Shown in pieces: positions 10,318 through 18,807 of a DNA stretch of 34,909 nt. This DNA is from Protofrankia sp. CiT1 (GTDB lineage: Bacteria; Actinomycetota; Actinomycetes; Frankiales; Frankiaceae): the NCBI RefSeq assembly GCF_917627385.1, contig NZ_CAKJTL010000144.1, positions 1 through 34,909 of the forward strand. Direction: 5' to 3'. Every line of letters starts with the position of its first letter. Position 1 is the first letter of the stretch. The position numbers and the translations under genes were made by a program. The notes under the pieces were generated by a model that worked only from the letters and a program-made list of their open reading frames with translations, was not told where the DNA came from and searched no databases.

Positions 10318-10342
10318 GTGAAGCGGATGTGATTTGCTTCAC
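10318..10342. promoter_or_regulatory. 25-bp palindrome upstream of dppA
   Basis: Perfect 7-bp arms GTGAAGC and GCTTCAC with an 11-bp spacer. Size and AT-rich surroundings suit an operator for a dimeric regulator. It is about 520 bp upstream of the dppA start, so its target is uncertain. Confidence 0.3.
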
Positions 10343-10599
10343 GTCATCAGCTCAGGGGCTGCTGACGTCGTCTCCGGGTGTGCGTGGGCGCGATGCTCGC
10401 AGGCCGCGGGCAGGGATCTGGCCGGCTGCCTTGGCGCGATCGCGCTGTTCGTCGACGGCGGTGGCGGAAACATCCCTGGGAATATTCATCGGGATCTTCC
10501 GCATCGGTACGGGAATGGCGCCCGGACCGCTGGCGCAGCCGGAGCGGAATGACGATCTTTGCCACCGGCCGACAGGTTGAGTGGCGCCAGCAACAGAAT

Positions 10600-10636
10600 G
10601 TGGATCAAGAAGTGGGGCTGGGGTGCGTGCATCGCG
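10600..10636. repeat. Decayed single arm of the palindromic repeat family (copy E)
   Basis: The 37 bases beginning GTGGATCAAGAAGTGGGGCT and ending GCATCGCG match one arm of the long palindromic repeats at 23682-23841 and 25461-25626. The AATAGG terminus and the second arm are not recognisable, so this is a remnant. Confidence 0.65.
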
Positions 10637-10681
10637 TGAGCGGAATTACTGGTAGGACACATGTCGCATGATTATATTTTC

Positions 10682-10722
10682 GCTTGGCTGAAGGCCCCGG
10701 GGGCTGGGGTCTTCAGCCAAGC
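10682..10722. terminator. Strong hairpin terminator downstream of the MFS gene
   Basis: Perfect 12-bp arms GCTTGGCTGAAG and CTTCAGCCAAGC, extended inward by a G-T pair and CCCC/GGGG to about 17 bp with a 7-base loop. It begins 10 bp after the MFS stop codon. No long U tract follows on either strand; such U-poor hairpins are common at gene ends in high-GC actinobacteria. Confidence 0.75.
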
Positions 10723-10732
10723 AGTCACGGTT

Positions 10733-12208
10733 TTAGAGCGCGTTCGAGATCGTCATTCCGGCGGCGACGCTGTCGGGGCCCTCTGGGGAGACGGCGTCCA
10801 CTGTGGGTGCCACCGGTTGACGTTTGAGGGTGAGCGCGATCAGAGCGCCAGCCGCCGTGGCGGCCGCGGCGACCCATCCCCCCGTGCGAAGCCCGTCGAC
10901 AATGGTTGATGGAGCATCCGTCTGGCCGGTCAGGCCCGCGCGGGCGATCGCCACGATGACGGCCAGCCCTATGGCGCTACCGAGCTGCTGGGATGTGGAA
11001 GCCAGCGCTGAGGCGACGCCCTGCTCGGCGGGCGAGACTCCGGCGGACGCCGCCACGAACAGCGCGCTGAAGGCGATGCCGGCGCCGAGGCCCCAGATGA
11101 TGAGGCCGGGCAGCAACGCGGCGAACGAGCTGTTCGGTGACATACCCATGGCGAGGGCGGCCAGCCCGATCCCCGCGACGAGCATCCCGGTGAAGATGGT
11201 GGGACGGATACCCTGCCGGTTGAGCAGCGTCAGGGAGATCTTCCCGCCGACCATGGAGATCAGAGTGAGCGGCAGGAAGGCCAGACCGGCGGTAAGCGGG
11301 CTGTAACCGAGCACATTCTGCAGGTAGGTGGTGTACAAGAAGTATTCCCCGCCGAGCGTGCCGACCAGGATCAGTATGTCAATCATGGCGACGGCCAGAC
11401 TGCGGTTACCGAAAAGCCGCAGTGGCGCGAGCGGGTTGCGGGTGCCCCGCTCGATGAGGACGAAGGCTGCCACAAGCGCCGCACCGACGAGCAGGGACCC
11501 GACGACCCTGCTCGAGGACCATCCTTCATCCGGTCCGCTGGCCAGGCCGAACACCACCAGGGAGATGCCCGCGGTGGCGACCACCGCGCCCGGTACGTCG
11601 AAGCCCCCGCGCCCGCCCTCGCGTGGCGGATCCGCCGGAAGCAGCCATGGCGCGATGATCGCCGCGCCCAGCGCGAGTGGCACGTTGACGAGGAAGACCG
11701 CGGCCCATCCGAAGCCGTTGGTGAGCAGCCCACCGAGGAGTGCGCCGGCGGCGAGGCCGCCGCTTGCCGCGACGCCCCAGACCGTCAGCGCCTTGTTGCG
11801 TTCTGGTCCCTCCGCATAGCTTTTATTGATCAATGACAGGATTGTCGGGAACAGCAGCGCGCCGCCCAGGCCCTGGACGGTTCGGGCGGTCAGCAGCATC
11901 CACGGCTCGGTTGCAAAGCCCCCTCCCAGCGACGAGATGGCGTAGAGCCCGAGCGCGAGGATGAACATCCGCCGCTCGCCGAGCCGGTCGGCCGCCCGGC
12001 CGCCGAGCAGCAGGAATCCGCCGAACGTCACGGCGTAGGCGCTGACCACCCATTGCAGCGACTGGGCGGTGAATCCGAGCTCACGGCCGATGTCGGGCAG
12101 GGCGATGTAGACGATGTTGTAGTCGATGGCGACGACGAACTGGGCGAACGCCAGCAGGGCGAGTTTGAGCCCGGACCGCTCCTGCGGGCGGGTCACGGAA
12201 GCATCCAC
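10733..12208 (-). CDS. MFS drug exporter, DHA2 (EmrB/QacA) type
   Basis: 491 residues with about 14 membrane helices, the count typical of the DHA2 drug:proton antiporters. Motif blocks visible are AIDYNIVYIALPDIGRELG in helix 1, QWVVSAYAVTFGGFLLLGG, then motif A GRAADRLGERRMF, and the motif C-like helix after it. It would export a drug or secondary metabolite from the cytoplasm by proton antiport. Start taken as GTG at 12208 behind AGGAAG. Divergent from the TetR gene at 12395 with a 17-bp palindrome between them, so repression by that TetR is the likely control. Confidence 0.92.
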   Translation of the reverse strand: MDASVTRPQERSGLKLALLAFAQFVVAIDYNIVYIALPDIGRELGFTAQSLQWVVSAYAVTFGGFLLLGGRAADRLGERRMFILALGLYAISSLGGGFATEPWMLLTARTVQGLGGALLFPTILSLINKSYAEGPERNKALTVWGVAASGGLAAGALLGGLLTNGFGWAAVFLVNVPLALGAAIIAPWLLPADPPREGGRGGFDVPGAVVATAGISLVVFGLASGPDEGWSSSRVVGSLLVGAALVAAFVLIERGTRNPLAPLRLFGNRSLAVAMIDILILVGTLGGEYFLYTTYLQNVLGYSPLTAGLAFLPLTLISMVGGKISLTLLNRQGIRPTIFTGMLVAGIGLAALAMGMSPNSSFAALLPGLIIWGLGAGIAFSALFVAASAGVSPAEQGVASALASTSQQLGSAIGLAVIVAIARAGLTGQTDAPSTIVDGLRTGGWVAAAATAAGALIALTLKRQPVAPTVDAVSPEGPDSVAAGMTISNAL

Positions 12209-12353
12209 GGGTTCGGTTCTTCCTGCGCGGAGTTGTCACCGGCCACGGACGTGGCTGGTGAGGCGGGCGTTGGTCGAGGCAGGCCTGATGCCCTGCGTCG
12301 GCTGTGAGGCGCTTCAACTATGAGGCGTTCGTATCCTACACGGTGTTCAAACT

Positions 12354-12370
12354 TACTACATGGGATAGTA
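12354..12370. promoter_or_regulatory. Candidate TetR operator between MFS and TetR genes
   Basis: TACTA-CATGGGA-TAGTA: 5-bp perfect arms around a 7-bp spacer, 17 bp in all, in an AT-rich patch 25 bp before the TetR start and 146 bp before the MFS start. Size and divergent placement fit a TetR dimer site that would control both genes. Confidence 0.55.
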
Positions 12371-12394
12371 GCTCAGCGCTGTAGAGTGTCAGGC

Positions 12395-13120
12395 GTGGAG
12401 GAGCCGACGCCGCGCCGGCGAGATCGCCTCCGGGCGGAGACCGTCCGGGAGATCAAGATGATTGCGCTCAAGCACATGGCCGCGGGTGGAGCGGCCACTG
12501 TTTCGCTGCGTGCGATCGCCCGCGAGATGGGGATGACCGCGGGTGCGCTCTACAGCTACTACGACACCCGAGACGATCTGGTCATTGCGTTGATCGCCGA
12601 TGTCTACGGCCAGCTCGCGGAACTGCTGGACATGGCGCGTACCACCCGGCCCGCGGACGACCCCGGGGCCCAGCTGCTGGCGGTCGGCCTGGCCTATCGG
12701 CAGTGGGCGATCAACAACACCGGGGAGTTCCAGCTTGTCTACGGCGACCCGCTCCCCGGCTGTCAGGCTCCAGAGGGCGCGGCCGCCCTGGCCGCGGAAT
12801 ACCGCGCGTGCGGGGTGCTTCTGAAGATCGTCGCTGCCGCCTGGCCGGCAGTCGAGCGCAGCCAGGCTATCGACGACTATCGGTGGTCCGATTTCGATCC
12901 GGCCTTCGTCGCCATGGTCGGTGAGTCGTTCCCCGAACTGCCGCCGTCCGCGGTCGCGCTCTCGCTGCGTATCTGGGGCCGGCTGCACGGGCTGATCGCG
13001 CTCGAGGTCTACGGCCACCTGCGGCCCCAGATACTGGACCCCGCCAAGCTCTACCACGCCGAGTTGGTCGACCTGACCAGAACGCTGGGTCACGCGTCGC
13101 CGATCAGGTCGTCAGCGTAG
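12395..13120 (+). CDS. TetR family transcriptional regulator
   Basis: 241 residues from GTG at 12395. This start places the protein at VEEPTPRRRDRLRAE directly before the DNA-binding domain; an earlier in-frame ATG at 12320 would extend across the candidate operator and adds no family sequence. The helix-turn-helix is at about residues 37-58 (TVSLRAIAREMGMTAGALYSY). The C-terminal ligand domain contains YRQWAINNTGEFQLVYGDPLPG, typical of the WHG-type TetR C-terminal domain. It probably represses itself and the divergent MFS exporter. Its 3' end converges with the 13134 gene with only 13 bp between. Confidence 0.88.
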   Translation: MEEPTPRRRDRLRAETVREIKMIALKHMAAGGAATVSLRAIAREMGMTAGALYSYYDTRDDLVIALIADVYGQLAELLDMARTTRPADDPGAQLLAVGLAYRQWAINNTGEFQLVYGDPLPGCQAPEGAAALAAEYRACGVLLKIVAAAWPAVERSQAIDDYRWSDFDPAFVAMVGESFPELPPSAVALSLRIWGRLHGLIALEVYGHLRPQILDPAKLYHAELVDLTRTLGHASPIRSSA

Positions 13121-13133
13121 CCCGTTATCGATC

Positions 13134-13607
13134 TTACTGAATCGGCAGAGGCGCCCGCGCGGGCTTTGGGCGCCATTCGTCGGTGATTGCTGTCGGCCCG
13201 ATGAGACCGTCCACCCGGGGATAGCGGTGCACGGTTCTCCGATAGTTGATCCGCCATCCCCGCGGAGTGCGAGTGACAATGTCGAGGTAGTCACCATTGG
13301 TGATCGACCCGTCGGCCCGAACAGCCAGGTAGCGACTGCGTGCCCGGACAGTTCCGTCATTGTCCACTAAGATTATGGTGTCGACGGTCTGATGGTCCGC
13401 GGTGTCCGCCGGGAGCCGCCGCACATAGTCGCGGAAGGCATCGAGCCCGTGGAGGAGGGTACCCTTTCCCACCCCGATCTCAATCGTGACGTTGTCGGTG
13501 AAAACCAGGCTGAGCGCGTCTGTCTCCTTGTTGTCGACAGCGTGCGCAAACAGGGCCAACGTCTGGTGGATCCCGGTGATATCCGACGTGGACAGTTCCC
13601 GCGTCAT
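13134..13607 (-). CDS. SnoaL/NTF2-fold protein
   Basis: 157 residues. ATG at 13607 has GAAGGAG four bases upstream, preferred over a TTG 24 bases earlier. The NTF2-like cone fold is suggested by an N-terminal helix (DITGIHQTLALFAHAVDNKE), the TDNVTIEIG strand, and the closing pattern RGWRINYRRTVH typical of SnoaL_4-like proteins. Members bind or isomerise small hydrophobic molecules, including polyketide and steroid substrates; the substrate here is unknown. Third gene of the operon with the SDR and the other SnoaL protein, about 100 nt after the second. Confidence 0.75.
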   Translation of the reverse strand: MTRELSTSDITGIHQTLALFAHAVDNKETDALSLVFTDNVTIEIGVGKGTLLHGLDAFRDYVRRLPADTADHQTVDTIILVDNDGTVRARSRYLAVRADGSITNGDYLDIVTRTPRGWRINYRRTVHRYPRVDGLIGPTAITDEWRPKPARAPLPIQ

Positions 13608-13708
13608 GGTGCTCCTTCGGCATGAAGACACACAGCTCAGTGGTCGGCGCCGGCAGGCCCCGAAGGACCTCCAGCGCCGATATGACGAGCAGTCGGGCCG
13701 AACGCCCC

Positions 13709-14143
13709 TCAGACCGGGACACCGCCAATTTGCCGCAGAATGGTGAGGCGGTCCGGAAGCACGTCATAGCTGACGATCCGGCCGTCGTGAAAGGTGATCC
13801 AGCTGATACTGGTGCCGTTGATCGGCCTGCCGGTCGCCGGCACACCGAACACGTCACCTTTGTGGATACCCTCGATTCGCCAGAATACGACCACCCGATC
13901 ATCTTCGGCCACGAGATCCGTGACGGTCGTCTTGAGATCTCCTACGGCCTCCCTCAGCCAGACGACGTGCTGGCGGAAGCCGTCACGGCCTGCTGACCAG
14001 CCTGCGCGGGCCCGGGTTTCATCGTCGGCGTCCGAGTCGATGAGGTCGTCCAGGAGCTCCAGGCGCCCGTTGTTGACGATCTCCTCATACAGACGCCGCG
14101 CCGCGGCCTTGTTGGACTCGGTCCTGGTCGTGTCAGTACTCAT
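13709..14143 (-). CDS. SnoaL-like polyketide cyclase / ester cyclase family protein
   Basis: 144 residues. ATG at 14143 overlaps the SDR stop codon as TGATG and has GAGGAGG six bases upstream. Sequence order (AAARRLYEEIVNNGRLELLDDLID, GRDGFRQHVVWLREAVGDLKTTV, then GTSISWITFHDGRIVSYDVL) is that of the SnoaL-like cyclase family, cone-shaped enzymes acting on aromatic polyketide or terpene-like esters. Whether it is catalytic here cannot be told. Coupled translation with the SDR suggests the two act on the same molecule. Confidence 0.82.
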   Translation of the reverse strand: MSTDTTRTESNKAAARRLYEEIVNNGRLELLDDLIDSDADDETRARAGWSAGRDGFRQHVVWLREAVGDLKTTVTDLVAEDDRVVVFWRIEGIHKGDVFGVPATGRPINGTSISWITFHDGRIVSYDVLPDRLTILRQIGGVPV

Positions 14144-14946
14144 CAACGGCCTCCTCGGGCATGGAGAACTTCATCGGGGTGGTTCGCCGGGCTGGGCGGT
14201 GGGAGCAGGATTCCGGTGTTCGCGTTGAGACCACCGTCGCAGGGCAGCGTGGCACCGGTGATGTACGACGCCGCGGGCGAGGCCAGAAACCAGACGACCT
14301 CCGCCTGTTCTCGGGGGCTCGCCCACCGTTGCATCGGGATTCGTCTGGTGACGTCCGCCGCGAGTTCCGGGTTGGCGAGGGCACCAGCGGTCATCGCGGT
14401 TACCGTGCCGCCGGGCGCGAGAGTGTTGATTCTGATGCCGTGGGCGGCGTAGTCGATCGCGGTTGCGCGAACAAGGTTGATCGCCGCGGCCTTGGACGCG
14501 TTGTAGGCCCAGTTGCCCGGCTCCCCGCGCAGGCCGGCAACGGACGCGGTGACGACGATCGCGCCACCGCCCGCGGCACGCAGGGCCGGTGCGGCGGCGC
14601 GTATTCCCAGCGCCACTCCCCGCACGTTGACGGCTAGTATTCGGTCGAATCGCTCGATGGCACCCGCCGCCTCCAACGGAGGCGTCCCGCCGATTCCGGC
14701 GTTGAGCACGGCCACGTCCAGCCGGCCGAAGTGGTCGGCGGCCAGTCGCACCATCGCCGTGTTGGTCGTCTCGGCGGCTATGTCGCCGGTGAGCGTCACA
14801 ACTCCTGTTATCGCGGCCAGTTCGGCCAGCCCATTCTCGGCCAGGTCGACGGCGACAACCTTGAATCCTCGCTCAGCGAAAAGTTCCACACACGCGCGTC
14901 CGATTCCGGATGCGGCACCGGTGACAACCACCACTGGAGTGACCAT
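14143..14946 (-). CDS. Short-chain dehydrogenase/reductase
   Basis: 267 residues of the classical SDR type. The cofactor motif TGAASGIG is at 9-16, Asp after strand 2 in VVAVDLAE favours NAD, and NAGIGG follows strand 4. The active-site Ser is in VTASVAG and Tyr/Lys in YNASK. The C-terminal PCDGGLNAN block is also present. The cytosolic enzyme would oxidise or reduce an alcohol/ketone. First gene of a three-gene operon with two SnoaL-fold proteins; upstream lie two palindromes that may control it. Confidence 0.92.
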   Translation of the reverse strand: MVTPVVVVTGAASGIGRACVELFAERGFKVVAVDLAENGLAELAAITGVVTLTGDIAAETTNTAMVRLAADHFGRLDVAVLNAGIGGTPPLEAAGAIERFDRILAVNVRGVALGIRAAAPALRAAGGGAIVVTASVAGLRGEPGNWAYNASKAAAINLVRATAIDYAAHGIRINTLAPGGTVTAMTAGALANPELAADVTRRIPMQRWASPREQAEVVWFLASPAASYITGATLPCDGGLNANTGILLPPPSPANHPDEVLHARGGR

Positions 14947-15190
14947 GCTGTCTCCCTGCTGGTCGACATTCAGGATTGCTCGATGTTCTGTTGGCGCCGC
15001 GAGGTGCGGGAAGACGCCCGGAGAAGATGACGCGCAGGACGGACACGGGCTGTGGGTGGAACGCCTAAGCAGCCCGGCGAAGGTGCCAGAGCTGCTCGCC
15101 CACAGGTCATAACCCGACCTGCCGTCACCCGGACCAGCCCGCCGAGGACCGAAACCAAAAAATCTTACCGATAGCGATCATGTTGTTGAA

Positions 15191-15212
15191 CGCTACGCTA
15201 TTACGCGTAGCG
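15191..15212. promoter_or_regulatory. 22-bp palindrome upstream of the SDR operon
   Basis: Perfect 8-bp arms CGCTACGC and GCGTAGCG with spacer TATTAC, about 245 bp upstream of the SDR start. The layout is typical of a TetR-family operator in actinobacteria. The nearby TetR (12395) already has a different candidate site, so the cognate regulator is uncertain. Confidence 0.55.
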
Positions 15213-15225
15213 TAAACTGTCAATT

Positions 15226-15244
15226 GTTCACCGGCGTAGTGAAC
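15226..15244. promoter_or_regulatory. 19-bp palindrome next to the 15191 operator
   Basis: Perfect 6-bp arms GTTCAC and GTGAAC with a 7-bp spacer, starting 13 bp after the preceding palindrome and unrelated to it in sequence. Together they look like a compact control region for the SDR operon. Confidence 0.4.
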
Positions 15245-15318
15245 TTTGTCGCCTTCGGTCCACCGATCGGTGCTCGGCGTCCCGCCTCAGCCCCTCACAC
15301 AGCGTGGGCCAGCAGCTC

Positions 15319-15354
15319 CGCTCCTTGATCCACGCCCCTATTGCCGGGCGCTCT
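15319..15354. repeat. Single arm of the palindromic repeat family (copy A)
   Basis: The stretch holding CTCCTTGATCCAC, then CCTATTGCCGGGCGCTCT, matches the right-hand arm of the repeats at 23682-23841 and 25461-25626. It lies about 50 bp from the sulfatase 3' end. A short segment GCGAGGTGCGTGCCCTG at about 15389-15405 resembles the other arm in reverse, but no full palindrome is preserved. Confidence 0.7.
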
Positions 15355-15403
15355 AGGAGCGCTTGGCGATGGATGGGAGTGACGCGGCGAGGTGCGTGCC
15401 CTG

Positions 15404-17839
15404 TCATTCAAAGGTGGCCGCGGCCTCCCGCAGGGTGCGGATCACCGTTTCTGGATCGTACGGTGCGGGCGGACCGGGGGTGTACGTCACTGAGCGTAGG
15501 GCACCGGTGTAGCGGAAGGTGCGGTGCCGCTCGTACACCGGCCAGGACACCGGGGACTTGCGGTCGACACCGACACTGATGCCCTGCAGCGGCGCCATGC
15601 CGATCAGCTGGTGGACGCCGTCCAGCCGGCCGGTCGCGATGCCGTCGACCGAAATCCGCCAGTCCCAGCGCAGGTCCGGCACGGCCAGGGCGGAGACGAC
15701 GACGGTGTGCCGCCCGGCGGTGAGCGGTCCGGCGTCGGCCTCGAACAGCGTGCCGTACTCGTTGTAGGCGAGGCGCAGACGGCCGTCCTCCACATACACG
15801 CTGTAGCCACCACCCTGGTCGCCGTGTGAGACGAACACCCCTTGGTCGTCGGCGCGGTGCTCCGCCAGCTCGATCGTGATGTCGAAGGAGCGGAAGGCAA
15901 TGAGCTTCGACGACCGGTAGCGTTCCAGCTCCGGCGTGCCAGCCAGCAGAGTCAGCGGCCGTCGCAGTAGTTCCTCCGCCGGGTTGCGGACGGCCAGCGC
16001 GCCGCTGCCGTCCAGCAGCGGGAAGACACCGTTACGCCAGGCTGCGTCCTCCCAGGCGGCGGCAAGCTCTTTGACGATCTTCGGCTGTTCGGCGGACAGG
16101 TCGTCGATCTCGGTTGGGTCCCGGTGGATGTCGTAGAGTGCCCACTCGCCGTCGTCGTACGGGGTGCCGGGCTGGTGCAGCGTGACCAGCTTCCAGCCGC
16201 CGCGGTAGTAGCTGCGGTTGCCGATCATCTCGCAGTACTGCTCATGATGGGTGCTCGGCGCGGTCGGGTCGGCGAGTATGGCGGCGAAGCTGAACCCGTC
16301 GGGTTCCTGGAGTGCCACGCCGTTCCGCATCGTCGGGCGTTCCGCTCCGGCAAGTTCCAGCAGGGTCGGCGCGATGTCGGTGACGTACTGGTAGTGCGGA
16401 CGGATGCCGGTGTCGCCGTCGGGCCGGCGCAGCCCGGCCGGCCAGGAGATGACGAACGGTACCCGCGCCCCGCCGGCGTACGTCTGGCTCTTGTACAACC
16501 GGAACGGTGTGTTGGACGCCATGCCCCAGCCGCGCGGGTAGTGCACCAGGCTGCGTGGGCCGCCGATCAGCTCCGGCTCGCGCTCGACGTCGGGGTTCCA
16601 GTCGGACGGGAGCGCGGGGTGCTGGACGAAACGTTTGAAATAGCTGCGGGTGCCCTGCGCGCCGCCTTCGCCGGTACCGCCGTTGTCCGAGGTGAACACG
16701 ATGACGGTGTTGTCCAGCTCACCGAGGTCCGCCACGGTCGCAAGCAGCCGGCCGAGGTTCTGGTCGATGTTGTCGACCATCGCGGCGTAGACCTCCATGT
16801 ACCGGGCGTACAGCGCCTGCTGGTCCGCTGTGAGCTCGCCCCAGGCGTCGACCTCAAAGCCGGCCTCGAAGTTGCGCCGCGGTAGCCGGGTGCCCGCGGG
16901 GAACAGACTGTCCGCGAGCTGCCTGGCGAAACGGGCGTCGCGCAGTGCGTCCCAGCCGTCGTCGTACCGGCCCCGGTACCGCTCGATGTCGGCGGCCTTC
17001 GCCTGCAGCGGCCCGTGAACGGCGTTGTGCGCGACGTAGAGGAAGAACGGCTTGTCCGCGTCGTGCGCGCGCAGCGCCTTGACCATCGAGATCGCCTGGT
17101 CGGTGATGTCATCGGTGTAGTAGTAGCTGTCGGGCAGCTCGTCGACGTCCAGCGGGCTGTTGTCCCGGACCAGCTGGTGCGGGTGGAACAGACTGGTGAG
17201 GCCTTCCAGCACTCCGTAGTACTGGTCGAAGCCCTTGCTCAGCGGCCAGTTGCGACGGTCGTCAGCCGCGTTGGACGCCGAGTCGCGCGCCAGATGCCAC
17301 TTGCCGACGGCGTAGGTGGCGTACCCGGCGTCGTGCAGCAGCTCTGCCAGGGTGGGGATGTCGTCGGCGATCTCCATGCCGTAGCCGGGGAAGCCGGGGT
17401 CGGCGTTGGCCACCATCGAATACCCCACCCGGTGCGCGTTGAGGCCGGTCAGCAGCGATGCACGGGCGGGTGAGCACAGCGGCATGGTGTGGTAGTTCGT
17501 CAGGCGGAGGCCGCGTTCAGCGAGCAGGTCAAGCGTCGGCGTGGCGATCTCCGAGCCGAACGGGCCGATGTCGCTGTAACCCATGTCGTCGACGAGCAGC
17601 ACGATGATGTTGGGCGCGTTCCTGTCCGCGCGGTGACGGGCTGGCCAGGCAGGCTCCGACGCGGCAAAGGTGCGGCCGACCAGGCCTTCGAATCCCGCGT
17701 ACGGGTCGCGCCGGTGGGCCGTGGACGCGGCGCGTGGGACGGAGTCGTGTTCGCGGGCCACGGGCTTTTCCTCGTCAAAGGTGAAATGCTCAAGGATGGG
17801 GATGGCCGCCGTCAGCTGGCCGCGCTGTTGGTCACTCAT
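15404..17839 (-). CDS. Arylsulfatase, type I formylglycine sulfatase, long actinobacterial form
   Basis: 811 residues. The metal site starts at LLVDDMGYSDIG (about 80-91). The formylglycine motif CSPAR with Cys122 is intact, followed by ASLLTG; VGKWHLA and the FTSDNGG block complete the active site. About 200 C-terminal residues beyond the core form a beta-rich region, as in mycobacterial AtsD-type sulfatases. It hydrolyses sulfate esters to alcohol and sulfate; no signal peptide is visible, so it acts on imported esters in the cytoplasm. It needs a formylglycine-generating enzyme, not seen here. ATG at 17839 lies 56 nt after ssuC, so it is probably the last gene of the ssuABC operon. Confidence 0.93.
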   Translation of the reverse strand: MSDQQRGQLTAAIPILEHFTFDEEKPVAREHDSVPRAASTAHRRDPYAGFEGLVGRTFAASEPAWPARHRADRNAPNIIVLLVDDMGYSDIGPFGSEIATPTLDLLAERGLRLTNYHTMPLCSPARASLLTGLNAHRVGYSMVANADPGFPGYGMEIADDIPTLAELLHDAGYATYAVGKWHLARDSASNAADDRRNWPLSKGFDQYYGVLEGLTSLFHPHQLVRDNSPLDVDELPDSYYYTDDITDQAISMVKALRAHDADKPFFLYVAHNAVHGPLQAKAADIERYRGRYDDGWDALRDARFARQLADSLFPAGTRLPRRNFEAGFEVDAWGELTADQQALYARYMEVYAAMVDNIDQNLGRLLATVADLGELDNTVIVFTSDNGGTGEGGAQGTRSYFKRFVQHPALPSDWNPDVEREPELIGGPRSLVHYPRGWGMASNTPFRLYKSQTYAGGARVPFVISWPAGLRRPDGDTGIRPHYQYVTDIAPTLLELAGAERPTMRNGVALQEPDGFSFAAILADPTAPSTHHEQYCEMIGNRSYYRGGWKLVTLHQPGTPYDDGEWALYDIHRDPTEIDDLSAEQPKIVKELAAAWEDAAWRNGVFPLLDGSGALAVRNPAEELLRRPLTLLAGTPELERYRSSKLIAFRSFDITIELAEHRADDQGVFVSHGDQGGGYSVYVEDGRLRLAYNEYGTLFEADAGPLTAGRHTVVVSALAVPDLRWDWRISVDGIATGRLDGVHQLIGMAPLQGISVGVDRKSPVSWPVYERHRTFRYTGALRSVTYTPGPPAPYDPETVIRTLREAAATFE

Positions 17840-17895
17840 CTGGTCCCGATCATCGGCGGTGCGGTGGCTGGTATTCGGTCGTGGTGTTCGTGGTG

Positions 17896-18807
17896 TCAGG
17901 CGTCAGGCGTGACTCGCCAGCGTGACAACCGCCGTTCAACGGCCAGGAGCAGGTGGTTGATGCCGAGCCCGATCACGGAGATCGTGATGATCCCGGCGTA
18001 CATCTCCTCGATGGCGAAGTTGGACTGCGCATAATTGATCAGATAGCCGAGCCCGGCCTTGGCGCCGACCAGCTCAGCGGCTATCAGCACCACGATCGCG
18101 AAGGACCCGGCGAGGCGGATGCCGGTGAAGACCGTCGGCACGGCGGCGGGAAGGATGACCTTCTGGAACAGCCGCGGTGACGACAGGCCCATCGACCGCG
18201 CAGACTTGATCAATAGCGGGTCGACATTTTGGACACCACTGATGGTGTTCAACAGGATCGGCCAGACGCAGGCGTAGGTGACAATTCCGATCTTTGATGC
18301 CTCGCCCAGGCCGAGAATCAGCACGAACACCGGTAGGAGGGCGAGCGCCGCGGTGTTGCGGAACAGTTCCAGCAATGGGCTCAGGACCTCCGCCACCGTC
18401 CGGAACCAACCGATCAGCAGGCCCAGCGGCAGCGCGATCGCGACGGCGAGTGCGAAACCAGCACCGGTGCGTTGCAGGCTGGCCTGGGTGTGCACCCAGA
18501 GGTCACCGCTGTTGAACAGCGCCCACCATTCTTTGATCACTTCCGAGAACGGCGGTAGGAACACCCGGTCGACAACACCCCAGCGGGGCAGCAGCTCCCA
18601 CGCGGCCAGCAGGGCGATGATTGCCGCGGTGCGGCGCAGAACGGCGGACGCGACCCGCAGCGGCGCGACCCACCATCGCCGACCGCGCTGCCTGGAGAGC
18701 TCATCGGGGTCGATCAAACCGTCGGTCGCGGTCGAGGGCTCGATCGCGGTCACGGTCACGGTCACGGTCACGGTCGAACCGATGGTCTCATCGATGGTTG
18801 CCGACAC
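17896..18807 (-). CDS. ssuC: ABC transporter permease, SsuC-like (sulfonate/sulfate ester)
   Basis: 303 residues with about six membrane helices of the nitrate/sulfonate/taurine permease family (AAIIALLAAWELLPRWG, then LPPFSEVIKEWWALF). The EAA-type loop SARSMGLSSPRLFQKVILPAA and the following VFTGIRLAGSFAIVVLIAAEL contact the ATPase. The N-terminus contains a VTVTVTVT run coded by a hexanucleotide repeat. The start overlaps ssuB by 20 nt. It forms the import channel with SsuB; the sulfatase gene downstream suggests sulfate esters among its cargo. The gene symbol is by family resemblance. Confidence 0.9.
   Translation of the reverse strand: MSATIDETIGSTVTVTVTVTAIEPSTATDGLIDPDELSRQRGRRWWVAPLRVASAVLRRTAAIIALLAAWELLPRWGVVDRVFLPPFSEVIKEWWALFNSGDLWVHTQASLQRTGAGFALAVAIALPLGLLIGWFRTVAEVLSPLLELFRNTAALALLPVFVLILGLGEASKIGIVTYACVWPILLNTISGVQNVDPLLIKSARSMGLSSPRLFQKVILPAAVPTVFTGIRLAGSFAIVVLIAAELVGAKAGLGYLINYAQSNFAIEEMYAGIITISVIGLGINHLLLAVERRLSRWRVTPDA
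18748..18775. repeat. Hexanucleotide tandem repeat in ssuC N-terminus
   Basis: Four full GGTCAC units plus GGTC (plus strand). On the coding strand it reads GTGACC repeated and gives alternating Val-Thr. Copy change would add or remove a Val-Thr pair without shifting frame. Confidence 0.85.

Larger units (their letters stand above)
9801..10681. other. Intergenic region upstream of dppA
   Basis: About 880 bases without a convincing gene on either strand. The short open frames lack family features and good ribosome binding sites. It should hold the dppA promoter. It contains two 12-bp direct repeats (9858-9890), a doubled GGGACAAA at 9898-9905 and 9908-9915 (10-bp period), a 7-bp-arm palindrome (10318-10342) and one decayed arm of the palindromic repeat family (10600-10636). 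Its base composition is locally more AT-rich than the genes. Confidence 0.6.

Noticed and set aside
10305-10671. Several short plus-strand open frames upstream of dppA
   Set aside because: No ribosome sites or family features, and part of the stretch is a repeat arm.
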